The notes: generated by a model from the letters alone, not told the origin. DNA of 64,000 bases from Paramecium sonneborni (GCA_905182985.1 CAJJDN010000051.1:486634-550633), one strand, 5' to 3'. Positions 26,807 through 38,229 are shown, counted from the stretch's first letter. Program-made: numbers and translations.

Positions 26807-27188
26807 TATTGTTATAATTTTTATTTAAAATATTCCTATAATACATCTTCATATCGTTTTGGTTTCTCGTATTTAGATTATCTATTACTAATGCTTCCCT
26901 TTAAATTTTCAAGTTTTAATTTGATTCTTGCATTTTCTTTTTTGATTTCTTCTCCTTCTTAATTTCTTCTCTTTAATCTGGGTAAAGAAACACTTGTTTT
27001 ATCAATAGAGGGACTACTCTAATGAATTCTCTCTATGGTTTATTTAATTTTTTGATTTGAAATGGCCAATTATTGTTTATATTGCAATTGTTCAAAATGA
27101 TTAACCCTTTATTTGTACAGTTTCATAGATTGTGCTTAAATAAATAACAATAATTACACAATTTCACTAGAACTTTTGATTCTTGCAT
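26803..27188 (-). CDS. CFAP97/hemingway-like small protein
   Basis: 120 aa with one 23-nt intron (27135-27157, AAG end). A helical region (AISNQKIKQTIERI) precedes a Ser/Pro linker and a second helix with EIKKENARIKLKLENLK. The order Asn-x-x-I-x-x-x-I, Ser/Pro linker, then E-x-x-R-I-x-x-x-L resembles the conserved segment of CFAP97/hemingway proteins, which are linked to axoneme assembly and tubulin modification. The match is short and by eye. Its TGA stop (26803-26805) overlaps the ATG of the next gene (26804-26806) in an ATGA. Confidence 0.5.
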
Positions 27189-27283
27189 TTTTTGATTCTT
27201 CCTAGACTTTATTGCTTTTAAAGCATTAATATGTCCAAGAAAGTAAGCCTAGTACATAGTATCATTTAATTAATTTGTTTGTT

Positions 27284-28471
27284 TCATATATATGAAATGA
27301 AATTTAATAATAATTATTTTAAGATGGGCAGAGTTTTTGATGGAATGTACATTTATTAGATTTAATCTGAATCAAAATATCCAATTAAATCTCTATTCCT
27401 ACTATCAGTATGCACAATCAAATTCTTTTTGTATGGATGTTCATTTTCAGTTTAGATTTTTTCAAAATTCTTTCCATAATGAGCACAGATTTCACATTCA
27501 GAGGATTACAATTTGAATGCCAACTTTCCCCCAATCATTTACATTTTGATGTAATTCCTTTCTATCTTTTATCTATACATTTCCAGATTAAAATCATCTA
27601 ATGAAGGACTCTAGTGTCTATATTCTTAGGTTTTTCTGTGATACAATGCAATTTATTATATACCTATATTTTTTATATGGTCATTCTATTATACTATTCC
27701 ATCAAGATATCTATTCATAAATATTACAGACATTTCCATATCTTAAATCCCATTATACCCTTTTGAAAAAAGATAGTATGCTTTCAATTCATACTCTTGA
27801 TCTGAATAGTACCAACTTAACTTTAATAATTTCTTGCCTATTATTAACAATTTTTCAAATTATTTCAATCTATTTTATAGCAATCCAATTCTATAATACA
27901 CCATCATTTTACATTAGAATAATTGATGTTTGTTTGCTGTATCATTCATGTGTTTATATTATTATAATGCTGCTTTTGTGTGTCCATAAGTTTCTTGAAT
28001 TATTGCTAAAAGAAAAGTAAATAGCAATCCTAAAGAAAAACACTGTGTCTTACATTTATTTTAAAGAACTATCAGATAGATTTCTATTTTATCGTAATCA
28101 GATCCTAATATATTCATTAAATCTATGGAAAGGTTAAGAATGTCTTGAGCTTTAGTTGCATAGTGTTTTGATGCTATTGCTAATTTATCAAGTTCAAGGA
28201 TAACTGAATTAAGCAAAATTTTAGATGACTATTTAATAGTTTGAATTTCAAGCATATTATTAGGTTATGACATTTTTATAGTTGATCTTTTAAATCTAAA
28301 CTAATGAGTGACTTTCTTAACTCTATTTTTTATGAAATAATTTGACTCTAAATGAGGAAGAGTTGCATCTGTTGTTGTATTAATTGTAGTAGAATTAATC
28401 GATTTTATTGAAAGATTCGACGCGATTCTTTTTCTATCTGAATCTGTAGATAATCTTGTATTTTTTCGCAT
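27284..28471 (-). CDS. helical-repeat (TPR-like) protein, unknown
   Basis: 395 aa, read as one exon. The N-terminus is Ser/Thr/Asn-rich and basic. From about residue 80 on there are paired amphipathic helices with A-A-L-Q-Q-Y, Y-Y-R-I-G-L-L and K-A-Y-Y-L-F-S-K-G patterns, as in tetratricopeptide repeats. The C-terminus has a possible Cys pair (SECEIC). A GTAAG...TTTAG stretch near residues 130-140 looks like a 24-nt intron, but removing it would create a TGA, so I keep it as coding. The first 106 bases of the gene are repeated after the N at 29706 (29707-29812) because of the assembly duplication. Confidence 0.6.
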
Positions 28472-28519
28472 AATTTATATGTGTTAATCAATAATATTTA
28501 GTAATCAAGCTAATAATTT

Positions 28520-28831
28520 TCAAGGTGAAAAATTATCCCAAGGTGAAATAAATACATTAATATGACTTTCAAAATGAATTTTTCTTTTGATTTATTTGTA
28601 ATTCTTTTGTTTAGGTTTAGCACTTCTGAATTTCAGATCCATTTTCAACGTCGCACCTTGACAGAGCATAATGTTTTAGGTTAATCGTTCATCAGTTGAA
28701 CAGATCAATGATTATCGACGGCCAACCTGTTTTAAACGCTGGCAGTAAGGAGAGGCTTTTTTGGTGAATTAAAACGTTCGGTTTAGGTCAATTGTAAGAA
28801 GTGGGAGCATCATCTATTCGTTACTTAACAT
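28520..28831 (-). CDS. small basic protein, unknown, GC-richer segment
   Basis: 103-codon frame ending at TGA 28520-28522, with an alternative start about five codons downstream at a tandem ATG ATG. The protein is basic (K-Q-K-N-Y-K-Q-I-K-R-K) with a few Cys and no membrane segment. The 28640-28830 part has clearly more G and C than the surroundings and uses CGA, CGC and GTC-type codons that are rare elsewhere in the window. It starts only 10 bp after the stop of the next upstream minus-strand frame, so both could be one gene with a missed splice or a frame error. An identical copy is at 29861-30172. Confidence 0.4.
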
Positions 28832-28841
28832 ATTATTTTTA

Positions 28842-29167
28842 TCAATAATGTAGAGTTTCGTTTTTGTTCATATTGAACTGCACATTGGAATTTTTCTTCT
28901 TGCTTTCTTTGCGTGTATCACTTGAAACATTTACACCCTTGCTATTGAAGATTGTGTTATGGTATGTATGTTTGAGCAATTCTTTCTCAGCCTAATCGAA
29001 AGTGTGTAACATATCCTAATATGCAAATGCTATTTTTCTCCATATCCTATCCTTTAGTAGCCGAATCATAAGCATACTTATATTGATTCACCTGTTGTTT
29101 TCATTCTTCTTTTCAAAAACATCACAAGAACAAAGCATATTGATATAATCAAAATGTATTTAAACAT
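28842..29167 (-). CDS. small single-pass membrane protein, unknown
   Basis: 99 aa with one 26-nt intron (29052-29077, AAG end). The first 20 residues are a hydrophobic anchor followed by basic residues (FLKRRMK), suggesting a type II or signal-anchor topology. The rest is hydrophilic, rich in Lys, Asn and Ser. It is divergent from the kinase gene, whose start is 39 bp away at 29207. No family recognised. An identical copy is at 30183-30508. Confidence 0.45.
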
Positions 29168-29206
29168 CGAAGAATGCTCATTAGTCTCCATTTACTGTTA
29201 ATATTA

Positions 29207-29705
29207 ATGATTTTAAAATCTGCTAAAGAAAACGAAACTCTTCCAACTAAAACACTATCTAATATAACAAGACTGTTAAAAAGTAAGATCCCTCTCAATA
29301 ATCAAAATCCTTAAACATCTTTGCTTGATGATTATAAATTAGAAGCCTAAATTGGACAAGGATAATTTGCTCAAGTTCGAATTTGTCGATCTAAAGAGAA
29401 TGGACAACGCTTTGCTATGAAAATATATTAAAAATGTAAGTTAGATCAGAAAACCTTAAATGGAATTCATCGAGAGATTTCAATTCTAAAGTAGTTGGAA
29501 CATCAGAATATCGTTAAATTACATAATTCTTTAGAAGATGAAAAATGTGTATTAAATTATTATATTTAGATTTACCTTCTACTTAATTATGCTTCTTCCG
29601 TATCACTAGCCGAATTTACTAAAGATAGATAATTATCAGATCAACAGATTAAAATTATATTCAAATAATTGATGATGGCTGTTCAATACTTACATACAAA
29701 AAGTA
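29207..29705 (+). pseudogene. 5' fragment of the kinase gene (assembly duplicate)
   Basis: Identical to the first 499 bases of the complete kinase gene at 30548. It is cut by the N at 29706 just before the HRD catalytic loop. I regard it as an assembly artefact, not a real truncated gene. Confidence 0.8.
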
Positions 29706-29706
29706 N

Positions 29707-31046
29707 CATCTGTTGTTGTATTAATTGTAGTAGAATTAATCGATTTTATTGAAAGATTCGACGCGATTCTTTTTCTATCTGAATCTGTAGATAATCTTGT
29801 ATTTTTTCGCATAATTTATATGTGTTAATCAATAATATTTAGTAATCAAGCTAATAATTTTCAAGGTGAAAAATTATCCCAAGGTGAAATAAATACATTA
29901 ATATGACTTTCAAAATGAATTTTTCTTTTGATTTATTTGTAATTCTTTTGTTTAGGTTTAGCACTTCTGAATTTCAGATCCATTTTCAACGTCGCACCTT
30001 GACAGAGCATAATGTTTTAGGTTAATCGTTCATCAGTTGAACAGATCAATGATTATCGACGGCCAACCTGTTTTAAACGCTGGCAGTAAGGAGAGGCTTT
30101 TTTGGTGAATTAAAACGTTCGGTTTAGGTCAATTGTAAGAAGTGGGAGCATCATCTATTCGTTACTTAACATATTATTTTTATCAATAATGTAGAGTTTC
30201 GTTTTTGTTCATATTGAACTGCACATTGGAATTTTTCTTCTTGCTTTCTTTGCGTGTATCACTTGAAACATTTACACCCTTGCTATTGAAGATTGTGTTA
30301 TGGTATGTATGTTTGAGCAATTCTTTCTCAGCCTAATCGAAAGTGTGTAACATATCCTAATATGCAAATGCTATTTTTCTCCATATCCTATCCTTTAGTA
30401 GCCGAATCATAAGCATACTTATATTGATTCACCTGTTGTTTTCATTCTTCTTTTCAAAAACATCACAAGAACAAAGCATATTGATATAATCAAAATGTAT
30501 TTAAACATCGAAGAATGCTCATTAGTCTCCATTTACTGTTAATATTAATGATTTTAAAATCTGCTAAAGAAAACGAAACTCTTCCAACTAAAACACTATC
30601 TAATATAACAAGACTGTTAAAAAGTAAGATCCCTCTCAATAATCAAAATCCTTAAACATCTTTGCTTGATGATTATAAATTAGAAGCCTAAATTGGACAA
30701 GGATAATTTGCTCAAGTTCGAATTTGTCGATCTAAAGAGAATGGACAACGCTTTGCTATGAAAATATATTAAAAATGTAAGTTAGATCAGAAAACCTTAA
30801 ATGGAATTCATCGAGAGATTTCAATTCTAAAGTAGTTGGAACATCAGAATATCGTTAAATTACATAATTCTTTAGAAGATGAAAAATGTGTATTAAATTA
30901 TTATATTTAGATTTACCTTCTACTTAATTATGCTTCTTCCGTATCACTAGCCGAATTTACTAAAGATAGATAATTATCAGATCAACAGATTAAAATTATA
31001 TTCAAATAATTGATGATGGCTGTTCAATACTTACATACAAAAAGTA
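29707..31046. repeat. duplicated contig start, copy 2 of 1,340 bp
   Basis: Repeats 28366-29705. It begins with the 5' end of the TPR-like gene (29707-29812, minus strand), carries second copies of the two small minus-strand genes (29861-30172 and 30183-30508) and the start of the kinase, then continues into unique sequence that completes the kinase. Confidence 0.9.
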
Positions 31047-31405
31047 TTTCTCATAGAGACATTAAATTGGAGAACATTCTTTATAGTTAACAAATAGTTT
31101 TGATTGACTTTGGATTTGCAATACAAACAGATAAATTATGTTCGGTTTAATGTGGAACTCCTAATTATATGGCTCCTGAGTTATTAATTAAATAACCATA
31201 CAATCCATTTGCCTCTGATATATGGGCATGTGGAATTGTATTACATTTATTATTAGTTGGAGAATTCCCAAAAAATAATAAAATATCAAATTCAATTTCT
31301 GGACCATTATAAAAAATTGTATTATCTTGTTTAGATAAAAATGCCGAAAGAAGATGGACTGCCGACAAAGTACTAAATGAACTCAATCAAATTAGTTATT
31401 AATGA
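30548..31405 (+). CDS. serine/threonine protein kinase, CAMK/SNF1-like
   Basis: 278 aa with one 21-nt intron (30890-30910). Kinase landmarks in order: glycine loop IGQGQFAQV, lysine in FAMKIY, Glu of helix C in HREISIL, catalytic loop SHRDIKLENIL, IDFGFA metal-binding motif, CGTPNYMAPE activation end, and DIWACGIVLHLLLVGEFP. All catalytic residues are present, so it should be active. The chain is nearly the bare kinase domain, with a 40-residue N-terminal extension and almost no C-terminal tail. The SHRDIKLEN and GTPNYMAPE forms fit the CAMK/SNF1 group. Ciliates carry very large kinase families, so the substrate cannot be inferred. Confidence 0.85.
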
Positions 31406-31639
31406 ATCATTATTTTTTAATAATTTTTATAGAAAATATAGATGAATATTCTCTTTCGATAGGTTGCCAATCCTAAAAATTCTGAAATGGTTGGTGAATA
31501 GCCACCAAAAAAACTATTACTTTTATTTTGGCTTAATAGTATAATAAAATTATAATTTTAATAAAATATTTCAATAATTTTTTTCATATATATATCAAAG
31601 AGATAGATAAGGTAATTAAGGGAAATAGAATTTTTTATA

Positions 31640-32300
31640 AATAGATAGATCTTATTATGATATAAGAATGGAAAACCAATGCAATTTAAAGATTTTAATG
31701 GAGCATTGGAGAGTTTTATGATGTAAAGGAGTCTGGAAAAGAGGAAATGGATGAAGAGATTCGCATATAATGATAAATAATAAATGATTTAATATAAGGG
31801 GGTGGTATATAGTTGATCAATGGAAATAAATATGAGGGATTCTTTAAAAATGATCTAAGAGATAGTTTAGGTATATGTTATCAGTAAATTAGGAAGTTAT
31901 TTAAAGAATAAAAGTTATAAATAACTGAGAATTAGAATTTCAGAAATACATATTTAAGGAATATTTAACTTGTTCAGTTAATAAATCAAGCTGATAAACA
32001 GCAAGAGATCATTAAAGGTTAGACCAAATTTAATGATAGAGAAAGAATTCTACTGAAAATAGAACAAAATGAATTTTTTTATATAAATTCATAGAGAAGA
32101 TGTTTTTAAATAGAAAAGAATAATTAATAAGGATTCAGAATTTAAAAATAGGCCCAATAACTAAGTCTAAACTTTTACACAATAAATATAAGCCAATTTT
32201 TCAAAAATACCATAATTATCCCAATTCAAGTATTAAAATCAAAACGATAAGAAAAATTAGTTAAGTTTTAGAAAAATAATGGAGATCCAGTGAGGTAGTA
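31640..32300 (+). pseudogene. decayed ciliate GGG/NG-repeat (MORN-like) gene
   Basis: Fragments of a repeat pattern typical of large ciliate repeat proteins (related to MORN repeats) can be read in two frames: IGEFYDVKESGK, then K-W-M-K-R-F, then GGGIQLINGNKYEGFFKND. To join them the frame must shift near 31740 and again near 31798, and the direct frame has a TGA at about 31771. No start codon and no plausible intron repairs this. Downstream the frame stays open but looks non-conserved. I take it as a pseudogene or remnant. The part after 31874 recurs at 34270 onward through the assembly duplication. Confidence 0.35.
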
Positions 32301-32333
32301 AAAAATGTAAGATTTTGATCAATTATATTATCA

Positions 32334-32890
32334 TCACTTTTTCGATTATTATAATTTTTTATCTTCGAAAATCTTCTTTAAGAATTAAGGAATTCTTTAT
32401 GAATTTTGCTCCAAAGTTCTTGAAATTATGTACATTATACTTTTTGAATTCGATTATCATTTTTTATCCACGTAAGAGATCCCTTAATATTTCTGATCTT
32501 TGCTTGTATTCAATGCTATTTTGAACATCTTGTGGTAATTTACTTTCAAATGGATCATATTAAGCAGTTCCTTTATGCATATTTTTGTAGAAATATAAAG
32601 GATCTATATATAAATAGATAAAGTACCTTGGTAAGATTCTTAAGCCATAGTAACTTTTTGAATATATCTCTAATCATATGGAATGTACCATTTATCATAA
32701 TACTATTTATCATCAATTTTAAGATAAGGAAGAGATGGCTACTTGGTTCGAATAACTTTAGGACGAGCTTTAATGTTCTACTTCTATTCTTAAAAATTTA
32801 TTCTAATATTACTTAAGGTAGGTTTTTAATCTGGTTCTGTGATTTGTAATTCGCTAAGTTACATTCTTCTTTAGATAGATTTTTAGGCAT
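32334..32890 (-). CDS. 160-aa basic protein, unknown
   Basis: 160 aa with introns at 32784-32812 (29 nt), 32604-32626 (23 nt) and 32419-32440 (22 nt, AAG end). The N-terminus is basic and Gln/Asn-rich, the middle has aromatic residues (QYYDKWYIPYDQRYIQ), and the C-terminus is a helix ending in Lys-rich sequence. No signal peptide or known motif. The splice sites restore one continuous frame and the spliced length is a multiple of three. The duplicate at 34730-35286 is identical as far as I can see. Confidence 0.55.
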
Positions 32891-33047
32891 TTTAGTCCAG
32901 CTGAGTTAAAAAATCTGGTCCCTCTGATTTCAAACGCTTTGATAAAAGAAAGGGAGGAGATATTGATTAGAAATGACTTGAGTTAGTTGATTTTTACATT
33001 TACAATTATATAATTAGGTTAATATTATTTAACATTTGTTAATAAAA

Positions 33048-34268
33048 TCAATCAGGTATAATTTAATTACTATTTTCTTATCCTTGAGTAATTTCTTCTA
33101 AACTCTTTCCTTTTGTTTCAGGAATTAGAAATGTAAATCCTAAACCTATTAACATAAATATAGAGAAAGTCAACATAATAGCTTTGAAATTGTCTGCTCC
33201 TAAACCTAAAAACCAAACTTAAGATATGATTGCTCCTAATTTACCAGAAGCAGCTGAAATTCCATGACAAGTAGAACGATATCTGGTTGGAAATACTTCT
33301 CCTGGTATAATAAAGGTAGTAGCATTAGGTCCAAAATTATTGAATAGATTTGCTAATGTATAAAGTGTAATAAATAGAAGTTAACCTAAAATATCTTTAC
33401 ATAAACCCATTATTAAAAATAAAATAGTTAATGCAACAAATCCCATGATTTAAATTGTTTTTCTTCCCCATTTATCAACAAAAAGAACTGTTAACCAATA
33501 TCCAGGAACTGTTCCTAAAGCTGAAGTTATTAAATTTCCATAAATTGCCTATTTCAAAATTTCATATTAACTTAAATTATCTCCTCCTCCAAATCCTATT
33601 TATTTTAAAATTGTTGATTAGTTTAAATTAATTCCATAAAACCCAACATCTAATGCAAACCAAGCCATAGATGTGCCTAATAACACTTTTCCATGTTTCC
33701 ATTTAATTAAATACAATTTTAATTCTTTAAATGATGGTTTCTATTCTCTTTTTTTCTTTTCATCTTAATTTTAATCATCAAAATTTGAATCATCTTTTTT
33801 TAAAACCTATTAAATATTTCTAGCTCCTTTTTCTACATCTCCTTTAATGTCCATTGTAAATCTTGGTGTTTCAGGAATTGTCATACGAAAATATATTGCT
33901 ACTAAACCAGGAATAGCTCCAAATGCTACTATTATTCTCCAAATATGATCAATTTAAAGATAATTAAGTGGATCTTCACTGTTTAAAGAATTACTGAAAG
34001 AGAATAAAACTATTAATGATACTATACTCCCAGTTAAAATTCCAAATCCTTACATTGCAAATACAGCTGCTATCATAGCACCTCTATTTTTAGTATTTGC
34101 AAATTCAGAAGTTATTATTGCAGATAAAGGATAATCTCCTCCTATACCTATACCTAAGAAAAATCTCCATATAATAAGCATTCCTACTACTGTTAATCCA
34201 TTAGGTGAAGCTGTGTTTGCTGCAAATGCAGAAGTTATAGTAGTAAAAACTATTATCAATAATTCTGT
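33048..34268 (-). pseudogene. phosphate-transporter gene, 3' part (assembly duplicate 1)
   Basis: Carries the true TGA stop (33048-33050) and the C-terminal part of the transporter described at 36694-38229, but lacks the N-terminus because the contig ends at the N at 34269. Confidence 0.8.
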
Positions 34269-34269
34269 N

Positions 34270-36664
34270 TATGTTATCAGTAAATTAGGAAGTTATTTAA
34301 AGAATAAAAGTTATAAATAACTGAGAATTAGAATTTCAGAAATACATATTTAAGGAATATTTAACTTGTTCAGTTAATAAATCAAGCTGATAAACAGCAA
34401 GAGATCATTAAAGGTTAGACCAAATTTAATGATAGAGAAAGAATTCTACTGAAAATAGAACAAAATGAATTTTTTTATATAAATTCATAGAGAAGATGTT
34501 TTTAAATAGAAAAGAATAATTAATAAGGATTCAGAATTTAAAAATAGGCCCAATAACTAAGTCTAAACTTTTACACAATAAATATAAGCCAATTTTTCAA
34601 AAATACCATAATTATCCCAATTCAAGTATTAAAATCAAAACGATAAGAAAAATTAGTTAAGTTTTAGAAAAATAATGGAGATCCAGTGAGGTAGTAAAAA
34701 ATGTAAGATTTTGATCAATTATATTATCATCACTTTTTCGATTATTATAATTTTTTATCTTCGAAAATCTTCTTTAAGAATTAAGGAATTCTTTATGAAT
34801 TTTGCTCCAAAGTTCTTGAAATTATGTACATTATACTTTTTGAATTCGATTATCATTTTTTATCCACGTAAGAGATCCCTTAATATTTCTGATCTTTGCT
34901 TGTATTCAATGCTATTTTGAACATCTTGTGGTAATTTACTTTCAAATGGATCATATTAAGCAGTTCCTTTATGCATATTTTTGTAGAAATATAAAGGATC
35001 TATATATAAATAGATAAAGTACCTTGGTAAGATTCTTAAGCCATAGTAACTTTTTGAATATATCTCTAATCATATGGAATGTACCATTTATCATAATACT
35101 ATTTATCATCAATTTTAAGATAAGGAAGAGATGGCTACTTGGTTCGAATAACTTTAGGACGAGCTTTAATGTTCTACTTCTATTCTTAAAAATTTATTCT
35201 AATATTACTTAAGGTAGGTTTTTAATCTGGTTCTGTGATTTGTAATTCGCTAAGTTACATTCTTCTTTAGATAGATTTTTAGGCATTTTAGTCCAGCTGA
35301 GTTAAAAAATCTGGTCCCTCTGATTTCAAACGCTTTGATAAAAGAAAGGGAGGAGATATTGATTAGAAATGACTTGAGTTAGTTGATTTTTACATTTACA
35401 ATTATATAATTAGGTTAATATTATTTAACATTTGTTAATAAAATCAATCAGGTATAATTTAATTACTATTTTCTTATCCTTGAGTAATTTCTTCTAAACT
35501 CTTTCCTTTTGTTTCAGGAATTAGAAATGTAAATCCTAAACCTATTAACATAAATATAGAGAAAGTCAACATAATAGCTTTGAAATTGTCTGCTCCTAAA
35601 CCTAAAAACCAAACTTAAGATATGATTGCTCCTAATTTACCAGAAGCAGCTGAAATTCCATGACAAGTAGAACGATATCTGGTTGGAAATACTTCTCCTG
35701 GTATAATAAAGGTAGTAGCATTAGGTCCAAAATTATTGAATAGATTTGCTAATGTATAAAGTGTAATAAATAGAAGTTAACCTAAAATATCTTTACATAA
35801 ACCCATTATTAAAAATAAAATAGTTAATGCAACAAATCCCATGATTTAAATTGTTTTTCTTCCCCATTTATCAACAAAAAGAACTGTTAACCAATATCCA
35901 GGAACTGTTCCTAAAGCTGAAGTTATTAAATTTCCATAAATTGCCTATTTCAAAATTTCATATTAACTTAAATTATCTCCTCCTCCAAATCCTATTTATT
36001 TTAAAATTGTTGATTAGTTTAAATTAATTCCATAAAACCCAACATCTAATGCAAACCAAGCCATAGATGTGCCTAATAACACTTTTCCATGTTTCCATTT
36101 AATTAAATACAATTTTAATTCTTTAAATGATGGTTTCTATTCTCTTTTTTTCTTTTCATCTTAATTTTAATCATCAAAATTTGAATCATCTTTTTTTAAA
36201 ACCTATTAAATATTTCTAGCTCCTTTTTCTACATCTCCTTTAATGTCCATTGTAAATCTTGGTGTTTCAGGAATTGTCATACGAAAATATATTGCTACTA
36301 AACCAGGAATAGCTCCAAATGCTACTATTATTCTCCAAATATGATCAATTTAAAGATAATTAAGTGGATCTTCACTGTTTAAAGAATTACTGAAAGAGAA
36401 TAAAACTATTAATGATACTATACTCCCAGTTAAAATTCCAAATCCTTACATTGCAAATACAGCTGCTATCATAGCACCTCTATTTTTAGTATTTGCAAAT
36501 TCAGAAGTTATTATTGCAGATAAAGGATAATCTCCTCCTATACCTATACCTAAGAAAAATCTCCATATAATAAGCATTCCTACTACTGTTAATCCATTAG
36601 GTGAAGCTGTGTTTGCTGCAAATGCAGAAGTTATAGTAGTAAAAACTATTATCAATAATTCTGT
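34270..36664. repeat. duplicated contig start, copy 2 of 2,395 bp
   Basis: Repeats 31874-34268. It includes a second copy of the 160-aa gene (34730-35286, minus). Confidence 0.9.
34730..35286 (-). CDS. 160-aa basic protein (assembly duplicate)
   Basis: Second appearance of the gene at 32334-32890, with the same exons and introns at an offset of 2,396. Probably not a real second gene. Confidence 0.5.
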
Positions 36665-36692
36665 TCCATACATTTTCTTTCTACCTAATAAA
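35444..36692 (-). pseudogene. phosphate-transporter gene, 3' part (assembly duplicate 2)
   Basis: A second truncated appearance of the transporter. It carries the stop (35444-35446) and reaches slightly further toward the N-terminus than the first, then is cut by the N at 36693. Confidence 0.8.
35465..36692. repeat. duplicated contig end, copy 1 of 1,228 bp
   Basis: Ends at the N at 36693 and recurs at 36694-37921 with an offset of 1,229. Because this part is also inside the 2,395-bp duplication, most of the transporter 3' half is present three times. Confidence 0.9.
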
Positions 36693-36693
36693 N

Positions 36694-37921
36694 ACTATTT
36701 TCTTATCCTTGAGTAATTTCTTCTAAACTCTTTCCTTTTGTTTCAGGAATTAGAAATGTAAATCCTAAACCTATTAACATAAATATAGAGAAAGTCAACA
36801 TAATAGCTTTGAAATTGTCTGCTCCTAAACCTAAAAACCAAACTTAAGATATGATTGCTCCTAATTTACCAGAAGCAGCTGAAATTCCATGACAAGTAGA
36901 ACGATATCTGGTTGGAAATACTTCTCCTGGTATAATAAAGGTAGTAGCATTAGGTCCAAAATTATTGAATAGATTTGCTAATGTATAAAGTGTAATAAAT
37001 AGAAGTTAACCTAAAATATCTTTACATAAACCCATTATTAAAAATAAAATAGTTAATGCAACAAATCCCATGATTTAAATTGTTTTTCTTCCCCATTTAT
37101 CAACAAAAAGAACTGTTAACCAATATCCAGGAACTGTTCCTAAAGCTGAAGTTATTAAATTTCCATAAATTGCCTATTTCAAAATTTCATATTAACTTAA
37201 ATTATCTCCTCCTCCAAATCCTATTTATTTTAAAATTGTTGATTAGTTTAAATTAATTCCATAAAACCCAACATCTAATGCAAACCAAGCCATAGATGTG
37301 CCTAATAACACTTTTCCATGTTTCCATTTAATTAAATACAATTTTAATTCTTTAAATGATGGTTTCTATTCTCTTTTTTTCTTTTCATCTTAATTTTAAT
37401 CATCAAAATTTGAATCATCTTTTTTTAAAACCTATTAAATATTTCTAGCTCCTTTTTCTACATCTCCTTTAATGTCCATTGTAAATCTTGGTGTTTCAGG
37501 AATTGTCATACGAAAATATATTGCTACTAAACCAGGAATAGCTCCAAATGCTACTATTATTCTCCAAATATGATCAATTTAAAGATAATTAAGTGGATCT
37601 TCACTGTTTAAAGAATTACTGAAAGAGAATAAAACTATTAATGATACTATACTCCCAGTTAAAATTCCAAATCCTTACATTGCAAATACAGCTGCTATCA
37701 TAGCACCTCTATTTTTAGTATTTGCAAATTCAGAAGTTATTATTGCAGATAAAGGATAATCTCCTCCTATACCTATACCTAAGAAAAATCTCCATATAAT
37801 AAGCATTCCTACTACTGTTAATCCATTAGGTGAAGCTGTGTTTGCTGCAAATGCAGAAGTTATAGTAGTAAAAACTATTATCAATAATTCTGTTCCATAC
37901 ATTTTCTTTCTACCTAATAAA
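36694..37921. repeat. duplicated contig start, copy 2 of 1,228 bp
   Basis: Repeats 35465-36692 and then continues into unique sequence that supplies the N-terminus of the transporter. Confidence 0.9.
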
Positions 37922-38229
37922 TCTGCCAAATATCCAAACAAAAGTTAACCAATCAACGTTCCAACCAAAGCAGATTATTTTAATAAAGTTTCAGATACAG
38001 GATACAATTTATCTGCTTTTTTTATTATTGTATCTCCATCACGCACTTCCTCAGGATAATATACCATTCCAATCATTATTACAGCCAATTGAATTATAAA
38101 TAAATCATAAGCATCTGTAAAAAATCCTATCCCAGAAACCAAACAAGCTTTGATATGGAACCATCCAAATTTTGCATTATTTAATGCATCTAAAGCTTCT
38201 TTTTTCTCTAATAAAGGATCTTTCTACAT
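36694..38229 (-). CDS. PHT1/PHO84-type phosphate:H+ symporter (last 7 codons lost at the N)
   Basis: Reads from ATG 38229 for 512 codons to the contig edge; the missing last seven codons, including the stop, are seen in the other copies (35444-35464). Full length is therefore 518 aa, normal for the family, with no intron. It is a 12-helix major facilitator. Motifs: [12 protein letters not shown] between helices 2 and 3, the phosphate-transporter signature [15 protein letters not shown], a charged central loop, the [16 protein letters not shown] helix, [11 protein letters not shown] and [11 protein letters not shown]. Members take up inorganic phosphate with protons at the plasma membrane. Signature and length leave little doubt about the family; a sugar or organic-cation carrier is less likely. 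Confidence 0.9.

Larger units (their letters stand above)
28366..29705. repeat. duplicated contig end, copy 1 of 1,340 bp
   Basis: This 1,340-bp stretch ends at a single N (29706) and then repeats, apparently base for base, at 29707-31046. The offset is 1,341. The simplest reading is two overlapping contigs joined end to end, not a biological tandem duplication. Confidence 0.9.
31874..34268. repeat. duplicated contig end, copy 1 of 2,395 bp
   Basis: This segment ends at the N at 34269 and recurs at 34270-36664 with an offset of 2,396. It holds the end of the decayed repeat gene, the 160-aa minus-strand gene and the 3' two-thirds of the phosphate-transporter gene. Confidence 0.9.

Noticed and set aside
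28001..28060. A 24-nt GT...TTTAG intron inside the TPR-like gene
   Set aside because: Removing it would join codons into an in-frame TGA, while the unspliced frame is open to the natural stop.
32315..32816. Two short plus-strand frames (also repeated at 34711-35212)
   Set aside because: They lie antisense to the 160-aa minus-strand gene, which has good splice sites and coding character.
33048..38229. A tandem array of three phosphate-transporter genes
   Set aside because: All copies are identical and are cut precisely at single Ns, which points to contig overlap rather than gene amplification.
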